Source of the DNA: Amaranthus tricolor
Taxonomy: Eukaryota; Streptophyta; Magnoliopsida; Caryophyllales; Amaranthaceae
Direction of reading: 5' to 3'
DNA: 64,000 nt
Assembly (NCBI RefSeq): GCF_026212465.1
Contig: NC_080061.1
Span: 23,997,295-24,061,294 of the forward strand
The notes under the pieces were generated by a model. That model was not told where the DNA came from. It searched no databases and was given only the letters and a program-made list of their open reading frames with translations. Position numbers and translations under genes: made by a program. Positions within the stretch are counted from its first letter, which is position 1. The number at the start of each line of letters is the position of its first letter. Shown piece by piece: positions 37,154 through 51,400 of this stretch.

Positions 37154-40100
37154 TTCTTCATCGTTCATTCTTCATTGATCATTGATCCTTGTTCATTCTT
37201 CATCGTTCATTCGTCATTGACCATTAATCCTTGTTCATTCTTCATCGTTCATTCTTCATTGATCATTGATCCTTGTTCATTCTTCATCGTTCATTCGTCA
37301 TTGACCATTAATCCTTGTTCATTCTTCATCGTTCATTCTTCATTGATCATTGATCCTTGTTCATTCTTCATCGTACATTCTTCATTGATCATTGATCCTT
37401 GTTCATTCTTCATCGTTCATTCGTCATTGACCATTAATCCTTGTTCATTCTTCATCGTTCATTCTTCATTGAGCATTGATCCTTGTTCATTCTTCATCAT
37501 TCATTCGTCATTGATCATTGATCCTTGTTCATTCTTCATCGTTCATTCGTCATTGACCATTAATCCTTGTTCATTCTTCATCGTTCATTCTTCAGTGATC
37601 ATTGATCCTTGTTCATTCTTCATCGTTCATTCGCCATTGATCATTGATGCTTGTTCATTCTTCATCGTTCATTCGTCATTGACCATCAATCCTTGTTCAT
37701 TCTTCATCGTTCATTCGTCATTGACAATCAATCCTTGTTCATTCTTCATCGTTCATTTGTCAATGACCATTAATCCTTGTTCATTCTTCATCGTTCATTC
37801 TTCATTGATCATTGATCCTTGTTCATTCTTCATCGTTCATTCTTCATTGATCATTGATCCTTGTTCATTCTTCATCGTTCATTCGTCATTGATCATTGAT
37901 CCTTGTTCATTCTTCATCGTTCATTCGTCATTGACCATTAATCCTTGTTCATTCTTCATCGTCCATTCTTCATTGATCATTGATCATTGTTCATTCTTCA
38001 TCGTTCATTCGTCATTGATCATTGATCCTTATTAATTCTTCATCGTTCATTGATCCTTGTTCATTCTTCATCGTTCATTCGTCATTGACCATTAATCCTT
38101 GTTCATTCTTCATCGTTCATTCTTCATTGATCATTGATCCTTGTTCATTCTTCATCGTTCATTCGTCATTGACCATTAATCCTTGTTCATTCTTCATCGT
38201 TCATTCTGCATTGATCATTGATCCTTGTTCATTCTTCATCGTACATTCTTCATTGATCATTGATCCTTGTTCATTCTTCATCGTTCATTCGTTATTGACC
38301 ATTAATCCTTGTTCATTCTTCATCGTTCATTCTTCATTGAGCATTGATCCTTGTTCATTCTTCATCATTCATTCGTCATTGATCATTGATCCTTGTTCAT
38401 TCTTCATCGTTCATTCGTCATTGACCATTAATCCTTGTTCATTCTTCATCGTTCATTCTTCATTGATCATTGATCCTTGTTCATTCTTCATCGTTCATTC
38501 GCCATTGATCATTGATGCTTGTTCATTCTTCATCGTTCATTCGTCATTGACCATCAATCCTTGTTCATTCTTCATCGTTCATTCGTCATTGACAATCAAT
38601 CCTTGTTCATTCTTAATCGTTCATTCTTCATTGATCATTGATCCTTGTTCATTCTTCATCGTTCATTCGTCATTGACCATTAATCCTTGTTCATTCTTCA
38701 TCGTTCATTCTTCATTGATCATTGATCCTTGTTCATTCTTCATCGTTCATTCTTCATTGATCATTGATCCTTGTTCATTCTTCATCGTTCATTCTTCATT
38801 GATCATTGATCCTTGTTCATTCTTCATCGTTCATTCTTCATTGATCATTGATCCTTGTTCATTCTTCATCGTTCATTCGTCATTAATCATTGAACCTTGT
38901 TCATTCTTCATCGTTCATTCGTCATTGACCATTAATCCTTGTTCATTCTTCATCGTTCATTCTTCATTGATCATTGATCCTTGTTCATTCTTCATCGTTC
39001 ATTTGTCAATGACCATTAATCCTTGTTCATTCTTCATCGTTCATTCTTCATTGATCATTGATCCTTGTTCATTCTTCATCGTTCATTCTTCATTGATCAT
39101 TGATCCTTGTTCATTCTTCATCGTTCATTCGTCATTGATCATTGATCCTTGTTCATTCTTCATCGTTCATTCGTCATTGACCATTAATCCTTGTTCATTC
39201 TTCATCGTCCATTCTTCATTGATCATTGATCCTTGTTCATTCTTCATCGTTCATTCGTCATTGATCATTGATCCTTATTAATTCTTCATCGTTCATTCTT
39301 CATTGATCATTGATCCTTGTTCATTCTTCATCGTTCATTCGTCATTGACCATTAATCCTTGTTCATTCTTCATCGTTCATTCTTCATTGATCATTGATCC
39401 TTGTTCATTCTTCATCGTTCATTCGTCATTGACCATTAATCCTTGTTCATTCTTCATCGTTCATTCTTCATTGATCATTGATCCTTGTTCATTCTTCATC
39501 GTACATTCTTCATTGATCATTGATCCTTGTTCATTCTTCATCGTTCATTCGTCATTGACCATTAATCCTTGTTCATTCTTCATCGTTCATTCTTCATTGA
39601 GCATTGATCCTTGTTCATTCTTCATCATTCATTCGTCATTGATCATTGATCCTTGTTCATTCTTCATCGTTCATTCGTCATTGACCATTAATCCTTGTTC
39701 ATTCTTCATCGTTCATTCTTCAGTGATCATTGATCCTTGTTCATTCTTCATCGTTCATTCGCCATTGATCATTGATGCTTGTTCATTCTTCATCGTTCAT
39801 TCGTCATTGACCATCAATCCTTGTTCATTCTTCATCGTTCATTCGTCATTGACAATCAATCCTTGTTCATTCTTCATCGTTCATTTGTCAATGACCATTA
39901 ATCCTTGTTCATTCTTCATCGTTCATTCTTCATTGATCATTGATCCTTGTTCATTCTGCATCGTTCATTCTTCATTGATCATTGATCCTTGTTCATTCTT
40001 CATCGTTCATTCGTCATTGATCATTGATCCTTGTTCATTCTTCATCGTTCATTCGTCATTGACCATTAATCCTTGTTCATTCTTCATCGTTCATTCTTCA

Positions 40101-43100
40101 TTGATCATTGATCCTTGTTCATTCTTCATCGTTCATTTGTCAATGACCATTAATCCTTGTTCATTCTTCATCGTTCATTCTTCATTGATCATTGATCCTT
40201 GTTCATTCTTCATCGTTCATTCTTCATTGATCATTGATCCTTGTTCATTCTTCATCGTTCATTCGTCATTGATCATTGATCCTTGTTCATTCTTCATCGT
40301 TCATTCGTCATTGACCATTAATCCTTGTTCATTCTTCATCGTCCATTCTTCATTGATCATTGATCCTTGTTCATTCTTCATCGTTCATTCGTCATTGATC
40401 ATTGATCCTTATTAATTCTTCATCGTTCATTCTTCATTGATCATTGATCCTTGTTCATTCTTCATCGTTCATTCGTCATTGACCATTAATCCTTGTTCAT
40501 TCTTCATCGTTCATTCTTCATTGATCATTGATCCTTGTTCATTCTTCATCGTTCATTCGTCATTGACCATTAATCCTTGTTCATTCTTCATCGTTCATTC
40601 TTCATTGATCATTGATCCTTGTTCATTCTTCATCGTACATTCTTCATTGATCATTGATCCTTGTTCATTCTTCATCGTTCATTCGTCATTGACCATTAAT
40701 CCTTGTTCATTCTTCATCGTTCATTCTTCATTGAGCATTGATCCTTGTTCATTCTTCATCATTCATTCGTCATTGATCATTGATCCTTGTTCATTCTTCA
40801 TCGTTCATTCGTCATTGACCATTAATCCTTGTTCATTCTTCATCGTTCATTCTTCAGTGATCATTGATCCTTGTTCATTCTTCATCGTTCATTCGCCATT
40901 GATCATTGATGCTTGTTCATTCTTCATCGTTCATTCGTCATTGACCATCAATCCTTGTTCATTCTTCATCGTTCATTCGTCATTGACAATCAATCCTTGT
41001 TCATTCTTCATCGTTCATTTGTCAATGACCATTAATCCTTGTTCATTCTTCATCGTTCATTCTTCATTGATCATTGATCCTTGTTCATTCTTCATCGTTC
41101 ATTCTTCATTGATCATTGATCCTTGTTCATTCTTCATCGTTCATTCGTCATTGATCATTGATCCTTGTTCATTCTTCATCGTTCATTCGTCATTGACCAT
41201 TAATCCTTGTTCATTCTTCATCGTCCATTCTTCATTGATCATTGATCATTGTTCATTCTTCATCGTTCATTCGTCATTGATCATTGATCCTTATTAATTC
41301 TTCATCGTTCATTGATCCTTGTTCATTCTTCATCGTTCATTCGTCATTGACCATTAATCCTTGTTCATTCTTCATCGTTCATTCTTCATTGATCATTGAT
41401 CCTTGTTCATTCTTCATCGTTCATTCGTCATTGACCATTAATCCTTGTTCATTCTTCATCGTTCATTCTGCATTGATCATTGATCCTTGTTCATTCTTCA
41501 TCGTACATTCTTCATTGATCATTGATCCTTGTTCATTCTTCATCGTTCATTCGTTATTGACCATTAATCCTTGTTCATTCTTCATCGTTCATTCTTCATT
41601 GAGCATTGATCCTTGTTCATTCTTCATCATTCATTCGTCATTGATCATTGATCCTTGTTCATTCTTCATCGTTCATTCGTCATTGACCATTAATCCTTGT
41701 TCATTCTTCATCGTTCATTCTTCATTGATCATTGATCCTTGTTCATTCTTCATCGTTCATTCGCCATTGATCATTGATGCTTGTTCATTCTTCATCGTTC
41801 ATTCGTCATTGACCATCAATCCTTGTTCATTCTTCATCGTTCATTCGTCATTGACAATCAATCCTTGTTCATTCTTAATCGTTCATTCTTCATTGATCAT
41901 TGATCCTTGTTCATTCTTCATCGTTCATTCGTCATTGACCATTAATCCTTGTTCATTCTTCATCGTTCATTCTTCATTGATCATTGATCCTTGTTCATTC
42001 TTCATCGTTCATTCTTCATTGATCATTGATCCTTGTTCATTCTTCATCGTTCATTCTTCATTGATCATTGATCCTTGTTCATTCTTCATCGTTCATTCTT
42101 CATTGATCATTGATCCTTGTTCATTCTTCATCGTTCATTCGTCATTAATCATTGAACCTTGTTCATTCTTCATCGTTCATTCGTCATTGACCATTAATCC
42201 TTGTTCATTCTTCATCGTTCATTCTTCATTGATCATTGATCCTTGTTCATTCTTCATCGTTCATTTGTCAATGACCATTAATCCTTGTTCATTCTTCATC
42301 GTTCATTCTTCATTGATCATTGATCCTTGTTCATTCTTCATCGTTCATTCTTCATTGATCATTGATCCTTGTTCATTCTTCATCGTTCATTCGTCATTGA
42401 TCATTGATCCTTGTTCATTCTTCATCGTTCATTCGTCATTGACCATTAATCCTTGTTCATTCTTCATCGTCCATTCTTCATTGATCATTGATCCTTGTTC
42501 ATTCTTCATCGTTCATTCGTCATTGATCATTGATCCTTATTAATTCTTCATCGTTCATTCTTCATTGATCATTGATCCTTGTTCATTCTTCATCGTTCAT
42601 TCGTCATTGACCATTAATCCTTGTTCATTCTTCATCGTTCATTCTTCATTGATCATTGATCCTTGTTCATTCTTCATCGTTCATTCGCCATTGATCATTG
42701 ATGCTTGTTCATTCTTCATCGTTCATTCGTCATTGACCATCAATCCTTGTTCATTCTTCATCGTTCATTCGTCATTGACAATCAATCCTTGTTCATTCTT
42801 AATCGTTCATTCTTCATTGATCATTGATCCTTGTTCATTCTTCATCGTTCATTCGTCATTGACCATTAATCCTTGTTCATTCTTCATCGTTCATTCTTCA
42901 TTGATCATTGATCCTTGTTCATTCTTCATCGTTCATTCTTTATTGATCATTGATCCTTGTTCATTCTTCATCGTTCATTCTTCATTGATCATTGATCCTT
43001 GTTCATTCTTCATCGTTCATTCTTCATTGATCATTGATCCTTGTTCATTCTTCATCGTTCATTCTTCATTGATCATTGATCCTTGTTCATTCTTCATCGT

Positions 43101-43551
43101 TCATTCTTCATTGATCATTGATCCTTGTTCATTCTTCATCGTTCATTCGTCATTAATCATTGAACCTTGTTCATTCTTCATCGTTCATTCGTCATTGACC
43201 ATTAATCCTTGTTCATTCTTCATCGTTCATTCTTCATTGATCATTGATCCTTGTTCATTCTTCATCGTTCATTTGTCAATGACCATTAATCCTTGTTCAT
43301 TCTTCATCGTTCATTTTTCATTGATCATTGATCCTTGTTCATTCTTCATCGTTCATTCTTCATTGATCATTGATCCTTGTTCATTCTTCATCGTTCATTC
43401 GTCATTGATCATTGATCCTTGTTCATTCTTCATCGTTCATTCGTCATTGACCATTAATCCTTGTTCATTCTTCATCGTCCATTCTTCATTGATCATTGAT
43501 CCTTGTTCATTCTTCATCGTTCATTCGTCATTGATCATTGATCCTTATTAA
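37154..43551 (+). repeat. 3.26-kb tandem satellite blocks
   Basis: 37154-39281 (2,128 bp) recurs at 40416-42543, an offset of 3,262 bp, including a 28-bp short monomer near 38040 and 41302. The stretch at 39282-40415 (1,134 bp, 27 monomers) starts with the same monomer order as both. A private CAGTGATC variant at 37593, 39721 and 40855 marks all three starts. The final unit, 42544-43551 (1,008 bp), has a different order and carries the first CTTTATTG variant. Confidence 0.8.
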
Positions 43552-44783
43552 TTCTTCATCGTTCATTCTTCATTGATCATTGATCCTTGTTCATTCTTCA
43601 TCGTTCATTCGTCATTGACCATTAATCCTTGTTCATTCTTCATCGTTCATTCTTCATTGATCATTGATCCTTGTTCATTCTTCATCGTTCATTCTTCATT
43701 GATCATTGATCCTTGTTCATTCTTCATCGTTCATTCTTCATTGATCATTGATCCTTGTTCATTCTTCATCGTTCATTCTTCATTGATCATTGATCCTTGT
43801 TCATTCTTCATCGTTCATTCGTCATTGACCATTAATCCTTGTTCATTCTTCATCGTTCATTCTTCATTGATCATTGATCCTTGTTCATTCTTCATGGTTC
43901 ATTCTTCATTGATTATTGATCCTTGTTCATTCTTCATCTTTCATTCTTCATTGATCATTGATCCTTGTTCATTCTTCATTGATCATTGATCCTTGTTCAT
44001 TCTTCATCGTTCATTCGTCATTGATCATTGATCCTTGTTCATTCTTCATCGTTCATTCGTCATTGACCATTAATCCTTGTTCATTCTTCATCGTCCATTC
44101 TTCATTGATCATTGATCCTTGTTCATTCTTCATCGTTCATTCGTCATTGATCATTGATCCTTATTAATTCTTCATCGTTCATTCTTCATTGATCATTGAT
44201 CCTTGTACATTCTTCATCGTTCATTCGTCATTGACCATTAATCCTTGTTCATTCTTCATCGTTCATTCTTCATTGATCATTGATCCTTGTTCATTCTTCA
44301 TCGTTCATTCTTCATTGATCATTGATCCTTGTTCATTCTTCATCGTTCATTCTTCATTGATCATTGATCCTTGTTCATTCTTCATCGTTCATTCTTCATT
44401 GATCATTGATCCTTGTTCATTCTTCATCGTTCATTCGTCATTGACCATTAATCCTTGTTCATTCTTCATCGTTCATTCTTCATTGATCATTGATCCTTGT
44501 TCATTCTTCATGGTTCATTCTTCATTGATTATTGATCCTTGTTCATTCTTCATCTTTCATTCTTCATTGATCATTGATCCTTGTTCATTCTTCATTGATC
44601 ATTGATCCTTGTTCATTCTTCATCGTTCATTCGTCATTGATCATTGATCCTTGTTCATTCTTCATCGTTCATTCGTCATTGACCATTAATCCTTGTTCAT
44701 TCTTCATCGTCCATTCTTCATTGATCATTGATCCTTGTTCATTCTTCATCGTTCATTCGTCATTGATCATTGATCCTTATTAA
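43552..44783 (+). repeat. Tandem pair of 616-bp satellite units
   Basis: 43552-44167 and 44168-44783 are two copies of a 616-bp unit (44 fourteen-mers). Each contains the TCATGGTTC and TTGATTATTG variants and a 28-bp short monomer. Equivalent units open superblocks 0 to 4 on the left and recur at 51000-51615. A related stretch lies at about 60160-60780. Here TTGTTCATTCTTCATGG replaces the TTGTTGATTCTTCATGG of the left arm. Confidence 0.82.
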
Positions 44784-45455
44784 TTCTTCATCGTTCATTC
44801 TTCATTGATCATTGATCCTTGTTCATTCTTCATCGTTCATTCGTCATTGACCATTAATCCTTGTTCATTCTTCATCGTTCATTCTTCATTGATCATTGAT
44901 CCTTGTTCATTCTTCATCGTTCATTCTTCATTGATCATTGATCCTTGTTCATTCTTCATCGTTCATTCTTCATTGATCATTGATCCTTGTTCATTCTTCA
45001 TCGTTCATTATTCATTGATCATTGATCCTTGTTCATTCTTCATCGTTCATTCGTCATTAATCATTGAACCTTGTTCATTCTTCATCGTTCATTCGTCATT
45101 GACCATTAATCCTTGTTCATTCTTCATCGTTCATTCTTCATTGATCATTGATCCTAGTTCATTCTTCATCGTTCATTTGTCAATGACCATTAATCCTTGT
45201 TCATTCTTCATCGTTCATTCTTCATTGATCATTGATCCTTGTTCATTCTTCATCGTTCATTCTTCATTGATCATTGATCCTTGTTCATTCTTCATCGTTC
45301 ATTCGTCATTGATCATTGATCCTTGTTCATTCTTCATCGTTCATTCGTCATTGACCATTAATCCTTGTTCATTCTTCATCGTCCATTCTTCATTGATCAT
45401 TGATCCTTGTTCATTCTTCATCGTTCATTCGTCATTGATCATTGATCCTTATTAA
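44784..45455 (+). repeat. 672-bp satellite unit (16 monomers)
   Basis: This is a relative of the 630-bp (15-monomer) units of the left arm, including the GATCCTAGTTC variant near 45154, with one extra monomer. The extra monomer carries a private CATTATTCATTG near 45008. Confidence 0.75.
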
Positions 45456-48400
45456 TTCTTCATCGTTCATTCTTCATTGATCATTGATCCTTGTTCATTC
45501 TTCATCGTTCATTCGTCATTGACCATTAATCCTTGTTCATTCTTCATCGTTCATTCTTCATTGATCATTGATCCTTGTTCATTCTTCATCGTTCATTCGT
45601 CATTGACCATTAATCCTTGTTCATTCTTCATCGTTCATTCTTCATTGATCATTGATCCTTGTTCATTCTTCATCGTACATTCTTCATTGATCATTGATCC
45701 TTGTTCATTCTTCATCGTTCATTCGTTATTGACCATTAATCCTTGTTCATTCTTCATCGTTCATTCTTCATTGAGCATTGATCCTTGTTCATTCTTCATC
45801 ATTCATTCGTCATTGATCATTGATCCTTGTTCATTCTTCATCGTTCATTCGTCATTGACCATTAATCCTTGTTCATTCTTCATCGTTCATTCTTCATTGA
45901 TCATTGATCCTTGTTCATTCTTCATCGTTCATTCTTCATTGATCATTGATCCTTGTTCATTCTTCATCGTTCATTCTTCATTGATCATTGATCCTTGTTC
46001 ATTCTTCATCGTTCATTCTTCATTGATCATTGATCCTTGTTCATTCTTCATCGTTCATTCGTCATTAATCATTGAACCTTGTTCATTCTTCATCGTTCAT
46101 TCGTCATTGACCATTAATCCTTGTTCATTCTTCATCGTTCATTCTTCATTGATCATTGATCCTTGTTCATTCTTCATCGTTCATTTGTCAATGACCATTA
46201 ATCCTTGTTCATTCTTCATCATTCATTCTTCATTGATCATTGATCCTTGTTCATTCTTCATCGTTCATTCTTCATTGATCATTGATCCTTGTTCATTCTT
46301 CATCGTTCATTCGTCATTGATCATTGATCCTTGTTCATTCTTCATCGTTCATTCGTCATTGACCATTAATCCTTGTTCATTCTTCATCGTCCATTCTTCA
46401 TTGATCATTGATCCTTGTTCATTCTTCATCGTTCATTCGTCATTGATCATTGATCCTTATTAATTCTTCATCGTTCATTCTTCATTGATCATTGATCCTT
46501 GTTCATTCTTCATCGTTCATTCGTCATTGACCATTAATCCTTGTTCATTCTTCATCGTTCATTCTTCATTGATCATTGATCCTTGTTCATTCTTCATCGT
46601 TCAATCGTCATTGACCATTAATCCTTGTTCATTCTTCATCGTTCATTCTTCATTGATCATTGATCCTTGTTCATTCTTCATCGTACATTCTTCATTGATC
46701 ATTGATCCTTGTTCATTCTTCATCGTTCATTCGTCATTGACCATTAATCCTTGTTCATTCTTCATCGTTCATTCTTCATTGAGCATTGATCCTTGTTCAT
46801 TCTTCATCATTCATTCGTCATTGATCATTGATCCTTGTTCATTCTTCATCGTTCATTCGTCATTGACCATTAATCCTTGTTCATTCTTCATCGTTCATTC
46901 TTCATTGATCATTGATCCTTGTTCATTCTTCATCGTTCATTCGCCATTGATCATTGATGCTTGTTCATTCTTCATCGTTCATTCGTCATTGACCATCAAT
47001 CCTTGTTCATTCTTCATCGTTCATTCGTCATTGACAATCAATCCTTGTTCATTCTTAATCGTTCATTCTTCATTGATCATTGATCCTTGTTCATTCTTCA
47101 TCGTTCATTCGTCATTGACCATTAATCCTTGTTCATTCTTCATCGTTCATTCTTCATTGATCATTGATCCTTGTTCATTCTTCATCGTTCATTCTTTATT
47201 GATCATTGATCCTTGTTCATTCTTCATCGTTCATTCTTCATTGATCATTGATCCTTGTTCATTCTTCATCGTTCATTCTTCATTGATCATTGATCCTTGT
47301 TCATTCTTCATCGTTAATTCTTCATTGATCATTGATCCTTGTTCATTCTTCATCGTTCATTCTTCATTGATCATTGATCCTTGTTCATTCTTCATCGTTC
47401 ATTCGTCATTAATCATTGAACCTTGTTCATTCTTCATCGTTCATTCGTCATTGATCATTGATCCTTGTTCATTCTTCATCGTTCATTCTTTATTGATCAT
47501 TGATCCTTGTTCATTCTTCATCGTTCATTCTTCATTGATCATTGATCCTTGTTCATTCTTCATCGTTCATTTGTCAATGACCATTAATCCTTGTTCATTC
47601 TTCATCGTTCATTCTTCATTGATCATTGATCCTTGTTCATTCTTCATCGTTCATTCTTTATTGATCATTGATCCTTGTTCATTCTTCATCGTTCATTCTT
47701 CATTGATCATTGATCCTTGTTCATTCTTCATCGTTCATTCTTCATTGATCATTGATCCTTGTTCATTCTTCATCGTTCATTCTTCATTGATCATTGATCC
47801 TTGTTCATTCTTCATCGTTCATTCTTCATTGATCATTGATCCTTGTTCATTCTTCATCGTTCATTCGTCATTAATCATTGAACCTTGTTCATTCTTCATC
47901 GTTCATTCGTCATTGACCATTAATCCTTGTTCATTCTTCATCGTTCATTCTTCATTGATCATTGATCCTTGTTCATTCTTCATCGTTCATTCGTCATTGA
48001 CCATTAATCCTTGTTCATTCTTCATCGTCCATTCTTCATTGATCATTGATCCTTGTTCATTCTTCATCGTTCATTCGTCATTGATCATTGATCCTTATTA
48101 ATTCTTCATCGTTCATTCTTCATTGATCATTGATCCTTGTTCATTCTTCATCGTTCATTCGTCATTGACCATTAATCCTTGTTCATTCTTCATCGTTCAT
48201 TCTTCATTGATCATTGATCCTTGTTCATTCTTCATCGTTCATTCGTCATTGACCATTAATCCTTGTTCATTCTTCATCGTTCATTCTTCATTGATCATTG
48301 ATCCTTGTTCATTCTTCATCGTACATTCTTCATTGATCATTGATCCTTGTTCATTCTTCATCGTTCATTCGTTATTGACCATTAATCCTTGTTCATTCTT

Positions 48401-51400
48401 CATCGTTCATTCTTCATTGAGCATTGATCCTTGTTCATTCTTCATCATTCATTCGTCATTGATCATTGATCCTTGTTCATTCTTCATCGTTCATTCGTCA
48501 TTGACCATTAATCCTTGTTCATTCTTCATCGTTCATTCTTCAATGATCATTGATCCTTGTTCATTCTTCATCGTTCATTCTTCATTGATCATTGATCCTT
48601 GTTCATTCTTCATCGTTCATTCTTCATTGATCATTGATCCTTGTTCATTCTTCATCGTTCATTCTTCATTGATCATTGATCCTTGTTCATTCTTCATTGT
48701 TCATTCGTCATTAATCATTGAACCTTGTTCATTCTTCATCGTTCATTCGTCATTGACCATTAATCCTTGTTCATTCTTCATCGTTCATTCTTCATTGATC
48801 ATTGATCCTTGTTCATTCTTCATCGTTCATTTGTCAATGACCATTAATCCTTGTTCATTCTTCATCATTCATTCTTCATTGATCATTGATCCTTGTTCAT
48901 TCTTCATCGTTCATTCTTCATTGATCATTGATCCTTGTTCATTCTTCATCGTTCATTCGTCATTGATCATTGATCCTTGTTCATTCTTCATCGTTCATTC
49001 GTCATTGACCATTAATCCTTGTTCATTCTTCATCGTCCATTCTTCATTGATCATTGATCCTTGTTCATTCTTCATCGTTCATTCGTCATTGATCATTGAT
49101 CCTTATTAATTCTTCATCGTTCATTCTTCATTGATCATTGATCCTTGTTCATTCTTCATCGTTCATTCGTCATTGACCATTAATCCTTGTTCATTCTTCA
49201 TCGTTCATTCTTCATTGATCATTGATCCTTGTTCATTCTTCATCGTTCATTCGTCATTGACCATTAATCCTTGTTCATTCTTCATCGTTCATTCTTCATT
49301 GATCATTGATCCTTGTTCATTCTTCATCGTACATTCTTCATTGATCATTGATCCTTGTTCATTCTTCATCGTTCATTCGTCATTGACCATTAATCCTTGT
49401 TCATTCTTCATCGTTCATTCTTCATTGAGCATTGATCCTTGTTCATTCTTCATCATTCATTCGTCATTGATCATTGATCCTTGTTCATTCTTCATCGTTC
49501 ATTCGTCATTGACCATTAATCCTTGTTCATTCTTCATCGTTCATTCTTCATTGATCATTGATCCTTGTTCATTCTTCATCGTTCATTCGCCATTGATCAT
49601 TGATGCTTGTTCATTCTTCATCGTTCATTCGTCATTGACCATCAATCCTTGTTCATTCTTCATCGTTCATTCGTCATTGACAATCAATCCTTGTTCATTC
49701 TTAATCGTTCATTCTTCATTGATCATTGATCCTTGTTCATTCTTCATCGTTCATTCGTCATTGACCATTAATCCTTGTTCATTCTTCATCGTTCATTCTT
49801 CATTGATCATTGATCCTTGTTCATTCTTCATCGTTCATTCTTTATTGATCATTGATCCTTGTTCATTCTTCATCGTTCATTCTTCATTGATCATTGATCC
49901 TTGTTCATTCTTCATCGTTCATTCTTCATTGATCATTGATCCTTGTTCATTCTTCATCGTTCATTCTTCATTGATCATTGATCCTTGTTCATTCTTCATC
50001 GTTCATTCTTCATTGATCATTGATCCTTGTTCATTCTTCATCGTTCATTCGTCATTAATCATTGAACCTTGTTCATTCTTCATCGTTCATTCGTCATTGA
50101 CCATTAATCCTTGTTCATTCTTCATCGTTCATTCTTCATTGATCATTGATCCTTGTTCATTCTTCATCGTTCATTTGTCAATGACCATTAATCCTTGTTC
50201 ATTCTTCATCGTTCATTCGTCATTGACAATCAATCCTTGTTCATTCTTAATCGTTCATTCTTCATTGATCATTGATCCTTGTTCATTCTTCATCGTTCAT
50301 TCGTCATTGACCATTAATCCTTGTTCATTCTTCATCGTTCATTCTTCATTGATCATTGATCCTTGTTCATTCTTCATCGTTCATTCTTTATTGATCATTG
50401 ATCCTTGTTCATTCTTCATCGTTCATTCTTCATTGATCATTGATCCTTGTTCATTCTTCATCGTTCATTCTTCATTGATCATTGATCCTTGTTCATTCTT
50501 CATCGTTCATTCTTCATTGATCATTGATCCTTGTTCATTCTTCATCGTTCATTCTTCATTGATCATTGATCCTTGTTCATTCTTCATCGTTCATTCGTCA
50601 TTAATCATTGAACCTTGTTCATTCTTCATCGTTCATTCGTCATTGACCATTAATCCTTGTTCATTCTTCATCGTTCATTCTTCATTGATCATTGATCCTT
50701 GTTCATTCTTCATCGTTCATTTGTCAATGACCATTAATCCTTGTTCATTCTTCATCGTTCATTCGTCATTGACAATCAATCCTTGTTCATTCTTAATCGT
50801 TCATTCTTCATTGATCATTGATCCTTGTTCATTCTTCATCGTTCATTCGTCATTGATCATTGATCCTTGTTCATTCTTCATCGTTCATTCGTCATTGACC
50901 ATTAATCCTTGTTCATTCTTCATCGTCCATTCTTCATTGATCATTGATCCTTGTTCATTCTTCATCGTTCATTCGTCATTGATCATTGATCCTTATTAAT
51001 TCTTCATCGTTCATTCTTCATTGATCATTGATCCTTGTTCATTCTTCATCGTTCATTCGTCATTGACCATTAATCCTTGTTCATTCTTCATCGTTCATTC
51101 TTCATTGATCATTGATCCTTGTTCATTCTTCATCGTTCATTCTTCATTGATCATTGATCCTTGTTCATTCTTCATCGTTCATTCTTCATTGATCATTGAT
51201 CCTTGTTCATTCTTCATCGTTCATTCTTCATTGATCATTGATCCTTGTTCATTCTTCATCGTTCATTCGTCATTGACCATTAATCCTTGTTCATTCTTCA
51301 TCGTTCATTCTTCATTGATCATTGATCCTTGTTCATTCTTCATGGTTCATTCTTCATTGATTATTGATCCTTGTTCATTCTTCATCTTTCATTCTTCATT

